DNA from: JBFXAN01 sp050184225
GTDB lineage: Bacteria; Chloroflexota; Dehalococcoidia; CAUJGQ01
Reading direction: 5' to 3'
NCBI GenBank assembly: GCA_050184225.1
Contig: JBFXAN010000065.1
Coordinates: 1-33,069 of the forward strand
DNA: 33,069 bases
The notes beneath the pieces were generated by a model that had not been told where the DNA came from, did not search any database, and saw only the letters and a list, made by a program, of their open reading frames with translations. Below, one piece after another: positions 6,305 through 12,919 of the stretch. Each line of letters opens with the position of its first letter. Position 1 is the stretch's first letter. The position numbers were made by a program, and so were the translations under genes.

Positions 6305-9118
6305 ATGGGTCCATCCGCCCCGGCCACCGATGTGCCGCTGAACGACACCCGCCCCCGCTGGAGCATGGTGCTCCGCGCCCTGCGCGAGGCGCGTGGTGTG
6401 ACGCTCGATGGCTGGGGCGCCCGCCTCGGCGTCAGTCGCACCACCGTCCAGCGCTGGGAGCGTGGCGAGCGCGCGCCCGACCCCGGCGCCGAAGCGTCGA
6501 TCCTCGCCTTCTGTCGTGAGGCCGGCCTCTTCCGCACCTACGACCGCGGTCCCCTCGCCGGCCTCGATCTGAACGCGGAACTGCTCCAGGATCTGTTCGC
6601 CGAGGCGCGCTGGGGTGGGAGCGCCGGCCCGGTTGCGGCCCCACCTTCGTCCGACCGCTCCCCCGCGCCGCGGCAGGAAAGCACACCGCACCACGCGTCA
6701 CTGCCGCCGCCCTCTAATCTGCCGCTGCAGCTCACCAGCTTCGTCGGTCGGGAGCGGGAGATCGCGGCCGTGCGCCGCGTGCAGGCCGGTACCCGCCTGC
6801 TCACCCTGACTGGTGCAGGCGGCTGCGGCAAAACCCGCCTCGCACTCCGCATCGCCGATGAGCTGCTCTGGGCCTATCCCCACGGCGTCTGGTTCGTGGA
6901 ATTGGCGTCGCTCGTCAACCCGACATTGGTGCCCCAGGTCGTCGCCTCCGCGCTGGCGATCCAGCCAACCGGACCGCGGCCGGTCACGGAGGCGCTGATC
7001 GAATCGCTCCGGCCGCGACACCTGCTCCTGCTGCTGGACAACTGCGAACACCTCCTGCCGGCGTGTGCCGAACTGGTGGCATCACTGCTCCGCGCCTGTC
7101 CGCACCTCGCCGTTGTGGCGACCAGCCGCTCGTCGCTGGGGATTGCCGGCGAAACAGTGTACAGGGTACCTCCACTGCTGGTGGAGGCGCCTCGGGAGTC
7201 GGGAGTCGGGAGTCGGGAGTCGTTGGAACCGGCAGCCTCCGACTCCCGCCGCATCTCCGACGCGGCCGCCTTGTTCGTCGATCGGGCACTGCTGCAGCGG
7301 CCGGAGCGCGTGCTGACGCCCGGCGACGCGGCAACGATCGCGGAGATCTGCCGGCGGCTGGATGGGATGCCGCTCGCCATCGAACTGGCCGCCGCCCGCG
7401 TCAGCGCGCTCTCGCTGGACCAGATCGCGGAGCGGCTCTCCGATCGCTTCCGGCTGCTGAACGGCGGCAGCCATACCGCGTTGCCCCGCCACCAGACACT
7501 GCGCGCGACGATGGACTGGAGCTACGACCTGCTCGCCGAGCCGGAGCAGGCGCTGCTCCGCGCGCTCTCGGTGTTCGCCGGTGGCTTCACGCTTGAGGCA
7601 GCGGAGGCAGTGTGCGGGGCAATGGGCAATCGGCAATCGGCAGCGGGGACGATCGAGCCTCGCCGCCCCATTGCCGATTGCCCACTGCCCACTGCCCCGG
7701 ACGTGCTCGACCTGCTCGCATCGCTCGTGGACAAATCGCTCGTGATCGCCGAGGAGCGGGACGGCGCCGTCCGCTATCGGATGTTGGAGATGGTGCGCCA
7801 ATACGCCGGCGAGAAACTGGACGAGGCGAAGGAAACCGCCCCGACGCGTGACCACCACCTCGCGTGGTATGTGGCGTTGGCGCAGCGGGCGAGGGCAGCG
7901 GTGCATGGACCGGAGGAGCCGGCATCGCTGGATCGGTTGGAGGCGGAGCACGACAATCTGCGGACGGCGCTGGCGTGGTCGTTGTCGCGGGAAACGGACG
8001 AGGCCGCACTGCAACTGGCGTCGGATTTGCATCGCTTCTGGGAGCAGCGCGGCCGCATCAGTGAAGGACGGCAGTGGCTGACACAGGCACTGGAGGTCGG
8101 CACGGGAACGCCGGCCGGGGTACGAGCGACGGCGCTCCACAGCGCGGGCTGGCTGGCGTACAAGCAGGGCGATCTCGCGGTGTCGCGCGCGCTGATCGAT
8201 CGGGGCTTGAGCCTGCACCAGCAGACGGGGAACCGGCTGGGTATCGCGATGGCACACGATAGTCTGGGTTGCATCGCCCTCCGCGTTGGTGAACACGTCG
8301 CCGCCCGCACACACCTCGAAGCAAGCCTGGCGTTGCACACGGAACTCGGTCATCAGCCGGGGATCGCGAGCGTGCTGGACGCACTCGGCATGCTCGCCGT
8401 TCGCAAGGGCGAGCGCGATGTGGCCCGTTCTCACTTCGAGGCGAGCCTCGCCCTGAATCGCGGCCTGGGGGACAAAGTCGGGATCGCGGAGGCCCTCGCC
8501 GATCTGGCAACGGTCGCTGGCGACGAGAACGGTGATGGACAGCGAACCGCGCTCCTGGAGGAAAGCTTGGCCCTGTACCGGGAGATCGGCGACCGGCAGG
8601 GGATCGCGCTCGTGCTCGGTAATCTCGGCATGACGGCGTGGACGCGCGGCGAGCATGGCCACGCGCTGATGCTGCTGGAGGAGAGCCTGGCGCTCTATCG
8701 CGACGTGGGCGACCGCCGCGGCATCGCCCGGTTGCTCGGCCAGCAAGCTCTGGTGATGCTCTATCTGCGCGAGCACGCGCGGGCGGCGGCGCTCTGCCGC
8801 GAGAGCCTGGCGCTGCATCGGGAGGTGGGCGACCAGTGGGCGATTGCCTGTTACCTGCCGGTGTTGGCCGGGGTGGCATTCGGCCAGGGACAACCCGAGC
8901 TCGCTGCCCGACTCTTCGGAGCAGCCGCTGCCCTGAACGAGCGGCTCGGCTCCTCCCTGCCGCCGGTCGGCCGGCGCAGCTACGACCGCACCGTCGCCGT
9001 CGTCCGCGCCACCCTGGGCGAAGCCGCCTTCGCGTCGGCGTGGATCAGCGGCGAGACGATGTCGTCAGCGGATGCAATCACCTTCGCCCTGTCGGAGAAC
9101 GCCGGCGCCCTTCCCTAA
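6305..9118 (+). CDS. XRE-NB-ARC-TPR (STAND) transcriptional regulator 1
   Basis: This 937-aa protein has an XRE-type helix-turn-helix at about residues 20-75 (LREARGVTLDGWGARLGVS, then TTVQRWERGER). An NB-ARC/AAA ATPase follows, with Walker A GAGGCGKT at 170-177 and Walker B LLLLLDNCEH near 245, and then about seven TPR-like repeats (EESLALYREIGDRQGIA type). This is a STAND regulator: nucleotide binding probably gates DNA binding in response to a ligand sensed by the repeats. It is divergent from the 6026-4629 operon and closely related to the gene at 12920. Two palindromic repeats (7193-7248, 7616-7698) are read through in frame. The start follows a GAAGAAGGT ribosome binding site. Confidence 0.93.
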   Translation: MGPSAPATDVPLNDTRPRWSMVLRALREARGVTLDGWGARLGVSRTTVQRWERGERAPDPGAEASILAFCREAGLFRTYDRGPLAGLDLNAELLQDLFAEARWGGSAGPVAAPPSSDRSPAPRQESTPHHASLPPPSNLPLQLTSFVGREREIAAVRRVQAGTRLLTLTGAGGCGKTRLALRIADELLWAYPHGVWFVELASLVNPTLVPQVVASALAIQPTGPRPVTEALIESLRPRHLLLLLDNCEHLLPACAELVASLLRACPHLAVVATSRSSLGIAGETVYRVPPLLVEAPRESGVGSRESLEPAASDSRRISDAAALFVDRALLQRPERVLTPGDAATIAEICRRLDGMPLAIELAAARVSALSLDQIAERLSDRFRLLNGGSHTALPRHQTLRATMDWSYDLLAEPEQALLRALSVFAGGFTLEAAEAVCGAMGNRQSAAGTIEPRRPIADCPLPTAPDVLDLLASLVDKSLVIAEERDGAVRYRMLEMVRQYAGEKLDEAKETAPTRDHHLAWYVALAQRARAAVHGPEEPASLDRLEAEHDNLRTALAWSLSRETDEAALQLASDLHRFWEQRGRISEGRQWLTQALEVGTGTPAGVRATALHSAGWLAYKQGDLAVSRALIDRGLSLHQQTGNRLGIAMAHDSLGCIALRVGEHVAARTHLEASLALHTELGHQPGIASVLDALGMLAVRKGERDVARSHFEASLALNRGLGDKVGIAEALADLATVAGDENGDGQRTALLEESLALYREIGDRQGIALVLGNLGMTAWTRGEHGHALMLLEESLALYRDVGDRRGIARLLGQQALVMLYLREHARAAALCRESLALHREVGDQWAIACYLPVLAGVAFGQGQPELAARLFGAAAALNERLGSSLPPVGRRSYDRTVAVVRATLGEAAFASAWISGETMSSADAITFALSENAGALP
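7193..7248. repeat. Heptad palindrome inside regulator 1 (first)
   Basis: Four tandem copies of CGGGAGT (7193-7220) are followed after a short spacer by the inverted sequence GACTCCCG (7241-7248). It encodes a low-complexity stretch (RESGVGSRES) between APPL-like and DAAALFVDRA-like segments. Regulator 2 lacks these residues at the same place (APPLSPPDAACLF). It therefore looks like an in-frame insertion of roughly 25 codons. Confidence 0.75.
7616..7698. repeat. Heptad palindrome inside regulator 1 (second)
   Basis: Two 33-nt arms (7616-7648 and 7666-7698) are complementary at 28 of 33 positions around a 17-nt loop. The arms are built from 7-bp units such as GGCAATC. It is translated in frame (MGNRQSAAG, RRPIADCPLPT) between AEAVC and LDLLASLVDKSLV. 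Regulator 2 carries a different palindrome at the same protein position. Confidence 0.8.
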
Positions 9119-9161
9119 CCCCAGTCCCGCACGCCCTGCAACGCAGCTCACTCGTGCGTGA

Positions 9162-9986
9162 TCACGCCGCCACCGGCAGCGGGTGACGGGCAAAGAAGCC
9201 GGCCAGCCCCTCGGCCATGCCGCGCGGATTCTGCATCTGCAGCGCATGCGTCGCCCCCGGCAGCACGAATGGCTCCGCCTGCGGCAGCCACCGCTGCACC
9301 AACTCGTGGATCTCGACAAACACCGGTGCGCTCTCTGTCCCCAGCACGGCCAGCACCGGCCGGCTGATACGAACGGCACGTTCCTGCGTGAGTGACCAGT
9401 CCTGTAGAGCGGACACCTCCATCCCGAAGAACGTGTCGGCGTCAGCAACCGCTTGTTCGAACCACCCCGCGGGCAGCACCCGGTCGAGCGTCGATCGGTA
9501 GTCCGGGCCGAGGATGCCGCCGGCGAAGCCGTCGATCGCCGCCGCCTTGTCGCCCGCCTGGTACGACTCCAGAATCGGTCCCATCGCTGCGAAGAACTGT
9601 TCGGCGCTTGGTACCAAATGCACGAGACCGGCTTCCAAGAGGACGAGTGACTGCACCACCTCCGGCGCGTCCAGCGCGAGTTGCAGCGCGATCACGCCGC
9701 CGTAGGAGTGCCCGGCGATGTGCGCTCGCTCCACACCAACGTGGCGCAGCACCGCCCGTGCATCCGCCGTCTGCTGCTCGATACTCACCGGCCGGTCCAC
9801 GCGACTACTGCCCGCGTAGCCCTGCCGGTGATACTGGATCAGGCGATACCGCTCGGTGAGCGCCGACTCTGCCAGCAGCGGCGCGAAGGCGTCAGCGATC
9901 AGGGCGCCGTGCACCAGCAACACCGGCTCCCCCGTCCCACGCACCTCGATCTCCAAGTCCGCACCATCGACAGTCATGCGTTCCAT
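9162..9986 (-). CDS. Alpha/beta hydrolase
   Basis: This 274-aa protein has the alpha/beta-hydrolase layout: an oxyanion segment PVLLVHGALI (residues 21-30), the nucleophile elbow GHSYGG with Ser94, and a C-terminal GATHALQMQ with the likely catalytic His. The usual acidic residue may be the Glu in LGTESAP or a neighbour; I could not settle this. The substrate is unknown. There is no signal peptide, so it is cytosolic. The start at 9986 has AAAGGAACC upstream. It is the last gene of the leftward operon from 12772 and converges with regulator 1. Confidence 0.88.
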   Translation of the reverse strand: MERMTVDGADLEIEVRGTGEPVLLVHGALIADAFAPLLAESALTERYRLIQYHRQGYAGSSRVDRPVSIEQQTADARAVLRHVGVERAHIAGHSYGGVIALQLALDAPEVVQSLVLLEAGLVHLVPSAEQFFAAMGPILESYQAGDKAAAIDGFAGGILGPDYRSTLDRVLPAGWFEQAVADADTFFGMEVSALQDWSLTQERAVRISRPVLAVLGTESAPVFVEIHELVQRWLPQAEPFVLPGATHALQMQNPRGMAEGLAGFFARHPLPVAA

Positions 9987-10046
9987 TGCGACGGTTCCTT
10001 TCTCCCAGTACCGGACCCCCTCACAGCAACAGCGAGTTTGTGCGCA

Positions 10047-10343
10047 CTAACGTGTGCTGGACATCACGATCGTGTTGCTCGTGCCATCCGAGATGCCCGA
10101 CCCCACCACCCGAGTGGCGATGACGCCCGTCCCCACCATCCGCTGGACGATGATGCCCGAGCCGAGCATCCGATTCACGATCACACCTGTTCCTATCGTC
10201 CGACTCACAATGATGCCCGAGCCGATCACAGGCGACTGCTGGATGATGCCCGTCGCCAGCGGCTGTGATGGTATCGCCCCCATGGCCGTGGCCATTACCA
10301 CGGCCGTCAGCGTCGCCGCCGTCAGTTTCTCCCACGCTGCCAT
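10047..10343 (-). CDS. Secreted decapeptide-repeat protein
   Basis: This 98-aa protein has a signal peptide (MAAWEKLTAATLTAVVMATA). The rest is almost entirely about six tandem 10-residue units of the form G-[ST]-G-[IV]-[IV]-x-x-R-x-[ILV], for example GTGVIVNRML and GSGIIVQRMV. The DNA shows a matching 30-bp period. Alternating small and beta-branched residues suggest a beta-solenoid or amyloid-like fold; this is inference. It ends in a Ser/Thr-rich tail. It lies between the 10384 gene and the hydrolase gene in one leftward operon. The ribosome binding site is AAAGGAACG. No known family is recognised. Confidence 0.75.
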   Translation of the reverse strand: MAAWEKLTAATLTAVVMATAMGAIPSQPLATGIIQQSPVIGSGIIVSRTIGTGVIVNRMLGSGIIVQRMVGTGVIATRVVGSGISDGTSNTIVMSSTR

Positions 10344-10383
10344 GATCGTTCCTTTCCTTTGTCCTCCCGGACACGAACAGCCC

Positions 10384-10695
10384 TTACGGCCACGTTGCCT
10401 CGATCGTGTAGTACTCGGTGCTCCCGGACTCGATCACGTCCGGCATCGCCGCCTCCGCCTCCTGAAATTGGGGGTTCGAGAAGAGAACCCCCCGCAGCCG
10501 CTCCCACTCGGCCAGGCTCTCCATCTCCAGCTCCTGGACGACGGTGTCGAACGGGCCGCTCAAGTCCGTCAGAAGACGGGCGCGCACGTTCGGCCCGACG
10601 ATCGTTCCGGCGACCTCCAGCGACTGCTTGAATCCCGCCACGAGGTCACTGGACCTGCCCGACCGGGCCTGACAGACGAATCGCACGAGAATCAC
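10384..10695 (-). CDS. Small protein of probable dimeric alpha/beta-barrel type
   Basis: This 103-aa protein most likely starts at GTG 10695, because GAGGAGG lies 6 nt upstream; the frame is open further right but lacks another good site. MILVRFVCQAR, the central LSGPFDTVVQELEMESLAEWERL and the final EYYTIEATWP resemble NIPSNAP/antibiotic-monooxygenase-like ferredoxin folds of about 100 residues. It starts 11 nt after the flavoenzyme gene at 10706 ends, so it is co-expressed with it and might serve the same pathway. The fold is an inference from pattern only. Confidence 0.7.
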   Translation of the reverse strand: MILVRFVCQARSGRSSDLVAGFKQSLEVAGTIVGPNVRARLLTDLSGPFDTVVQELEMESLAEWERLRGVLFSNPQFQEAEAAMPDVIESGSTEYYTIEATWP

Positions 10696-10705
10696 AGCGC
10701 CCTCC

Positions 10706-11902
10706 TCAGACGTAATACAAAGCCCAGTCCGACCGCCGGCCGAGTACCATCGCGCCGAGCGACTCGAAGCGGGCGGATGATGCCTGGGTGTGCTGGCTGA
10801 TCGTGTGCACGTCGCGGAAGTACCGCTCGAACGGGTACTCCTCGCGGATCGCGGTCGTGCCGGCAACGGCGTGCACCAGGTCCACTGCCTGCACCGCCGC
10901 CTCCATCCCGAACGACGTCGCCAACCCCATCGAGATGCAGTTGTCGCCGGTGATCCGCCCGCCCTCCTGAACGAACTGCCACGCGTCGTCCACCGCCGAG
11001 TACAGCGCCGCCCGTCCGGCCTCGATCAGCGCCCGCGCCCGGGCGGCCCGATCGCGCACCGCCGGCTGATCGGCCAGCAGTTTCTGGGTGTAGCTCGGCG
11101 TCTTGGACACGGTCAGCTTCAGCAGATCGTCGAGCGCCGCGCGGGCGATGCCCAGCGCGGTAGCCGGGAGATTGGTGATCCCAAGCCAGAGGCCGAGTCG
11201 GTAGAGCGGCCCCGTGTAGGCGCTGCCGGGGTGGTCCAACGGGCCTAGCACAGCGCTGCTGCGCGCCGGCACGAACACGTCCGCCGCGCGAAAGTCGAAG
11301 CTGCCGGTTCCGCGCATGCCGAGGGTGTGCCAGTTGTCCAGGATCTCCGCCTCCCCGGCTTTGAAGACGGCTATCAGGATCTCCGGGCTGCCATCCGGAT
11401 GAAGGCGCGGCGCCTCGCCGTCCATGACGAGGCAGAAGGCGGCGAGCCAGTCCGCATAGGTGCAGCCGCTGGCGAACGGCCACCGGCCGGTGACGCGATA
11501 TCCGCCCTCAACGGGGACGGCGGCGCCGGTGGGCTGGCTTGACCCCGCCAGGACGACGCGCGGGTCGGCAAAGACCTCGGCCGTGCCTTCGTCGGGGAAC
11601 ATCTGGCCGACCGAGGCGATGAAGGCGGAGTTGGCCGCAACCCAGCCGGCGGCAGAGTCGATCCGAGACAGTTCCTCGAACATCTTCAGCGCCGGGATGG
11701 GGTCCATCTCCAGCCCGCCGTAGGCGCGCGGTACCCATGTGCGGAAGATACCGGCATCGATCAGCGCGGTCATCGCCTCCGGCGCCAGCCGTCGCTCCGA
11801 TTCGGCCGCCGGCGCATACGCGCGCAGGACCGGCTCGACCCGCGCGACGAGTTCCGCCGGCGATGGTGTGGCAGGTGTGGTTGGTGTGGTTGTGGCCGCC
11901 AT
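10706..11902 (-). CDS. Acyl-CoA dehydrogenase-like flavoenzyme (group D monooxygenase type)
   Basis: This 398-aa protein follows the acyl-CoA dehydrogenase fold: an N-terminal helical part (IDAGIFRTWVPRAYGGLE), a middle beta domain (GGYRVTGRWPFASGCTYADW, then LGMRGTGSFDF) and a C-terminal helical bundle (VHAVAGTTAIREEYPFERYFRDVHTISQH). This wording is typical of the flavin-dependent hydroxylases related to HsaA and HpaB-type enzymes, which use a separate reductase. No reductase gene is visible here. The product may hydroxylate a small aromatic or another substrate. It lies between P5 and the 10384 gene. Confidence 0.88.
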   Translation of the reverse strand: MAATTTPTTPATPSPAELVARVEPVLRAYAPAAESERRLAPEAMTALIDAGIFRTWVPRAYGGLEMDPIPALKMFEELSRIDSAAGWVAANSAFIASVGQMFPDEGTAEVFADPRVVLAGSSQPTGAAVPVEGGYRVTGRWPFASGCTYADWLAAFCLVMDGEAPRLHPDGSPEILIAVFKAGEAEILDNWHTLGMRGTGSFDFRAADVFVPARSSAVLGPLDHPGSAYTGPLYRLGLWLGITNLPATALGIARAALDDLLKLTVSKTPSYTQKLLADQPAVRDRAARARALIEAGRAALYSAVDDAWQFVQEGGRITGDNCISMGLATSFGMEAAVQAVDLVHAVAGTTAIREEYPFERYFRDVHTISQHTQASSARFESLGAMVLGRRSDWALYYV

Positions 11903-11977
11903 GACGTATTCCTCCTGTGAACTGGTTGTCCCGTTCTCGCTCCCGGCCCGATGAAGCCCGCTCCAGCATCGAATCCA

Positions 11978-12235
11978 TCAACCTCGCGCTTCCTGCTTCT
12001 CCACCGAGCCGAAGTCGATCGCATCCAAATACGCGAATGGGTTGAAGCTCACGCCCCAGACAAACCCCTCCGTGTCGGTCGGCCCGACGGCGTCCTCGCG
12101 GGCTGCCGCCTGTCGAAGCAGCGCATGCAGCACTTCCTGCTCCGCCGGCGTCAGCAAGGCGTGCAGCCCCTTGAGCTTCGCCGCGAGCGACCGCACATCG
12201 GCATCGGTGATCACCGGGGGTCGCTCACCGGACAT
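11978..12235 (-). CDS. Short DTxGF-motif protein P5
   Basis: This 85-aa protein is the counterpart of P4 (4000-4257). The helical region (LAAKLKGLHALLTPAEQEVL, LLRQAA), the motif TDTEGFVW and the tail VSFNPFAYLDAI are nearly the same, while the last 15 residues differ. Genes around P4 and P5 are otherwise different, so the pair marks the shared core of the two modules. The start has GAAGGAG upstream. There is no signal peptide or cysteine. It is co-directional with the flavoenzyme 75 nt downstream. Function unknown. Confidence 0.82.
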   Translation of the reverse strand: MSGERPPVITDADVRSLAAKLKGLHALLTPAEQEVLHALLRQAAAREDAVGPTDTEGFVWGVSFNPFAYLDAIDFGSVEKQEARG

Positions 12236-12280
12236 CGCAGCGTTCCCTTCTCCTTCGCGATCCGCGCATGTGGACGCGGA

Positions 12281-12772
12281 TCAGCAGACGTGGTGCCACG
12301 CGTAGGTATTGTTTCTCTCGTTCCTTTCCGCGACGTGGTTGAGCGGGTCGGCGGTGACCGTGCCGCGAAGGGTCCCCGAGTATCCGCACTCCCGCACGTT
12401 GGTGAAGCGGATAGTCCTGCTGGCGCCAGGGCCTAGCCCGGCGACGTACACAGACTGGAGAACTGAGGTGCTGTCATTGTTGAGGTGAGTGACGTAGAAG
12501 GCGCCGGCGGGCTGACTGCACTGGTACTTCTGGTTCTTGACCACGACGTCCAGATAAGGGAATTGGCGCCTTGAGTCATAACCCAAGCGGTGGCTGGTGA
12601 TGACCAGGTCCGGTCGCGTCACTTCACACGTCGGTCCTTGGTCGGGGGCAGGCTCCCCGCCGGGGCCGGGTTGGGCGGCCGTTTCCTGCACCATGGCGCT
12701 GGCTCCGGCGAGCAGCAGCGCGATCACCGCGATCGTGCGAACGATGGCGCGGCCCGGCAACTTGTGTGACAT
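12281..12772 (-). CDS. Secreted CARDB-like adhesion/beta-sandwich protein
   Basis: This 163-aa protein has a signal peptide (RTIAVIALLLAGASAMVQ, then TAAQPG) and a single Ig-like domain of the CARDB kind (RPDLVITSHRLGYDSR, YLDVVVKNQ, LGPGASRTIRF, and the closing VAERNERNNTYAW). CARDB domains occur in bacterial surface proteins. The start at 12772 has AAGGAG upstream. It is the first gene left of the control region of regulator 2, as the secreted genes 6026 and 5624 are for regulator 1. The two clusters share this architecture but not the individual secreted protein. Confidence 0.8.
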   Translation of the reverse strand: MSHKLPGRAIVRTIAVIALLLAGASAMVQETAAQPGPGGEPAPDQGPTCEVTRPDLVITSHRLGYDSRRQFPYLDVVVKNQKYQCSQPAGAFYVTHLNNDSTSVLQSVYVAGLGPGASRTIRFTNVRECGYSGTLRGTVTADPLNHVAERNERNNTYAWHHVC

Positions 12773-12919
12773 GGGGCACTCCTTCTGCCTGTTTCGGACG
12801 GAGCGGCCGAACTGCCGGGTGTATGATCCCCAAGAGCGGCTCTGCCGGCGTTTATATGTCGACGATAGGTCCCGCCGGCGGGCGCGACCCGCCCGCTTTG
12901 CGACCGAAAGGCGCCCACT
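12773..12919. promoter_or_regulatory. Divergent control region D of regulator 2
   Basis: This 147-bp gap separates the start of the secreted gene (12772) from regulator 2 (12920). It contains a CGACGATAG box in the same relative place as the ACGATAG boxes of copies B and C, a TTTATATG stretch just before it, and a small GGCGGG/CCCGCC hairpin between the box and the regulator start. The 33-bp block of copies A-C is not preserved. Both promoters must lie here. Confidence 0.45.

Noticed and set aside
7082..8893. Minus-strand open frame of about 600 codons
   Set aside because: It is antisense to regulator 1; the composition is Arg/Gln/His-rich and no domain is visible.
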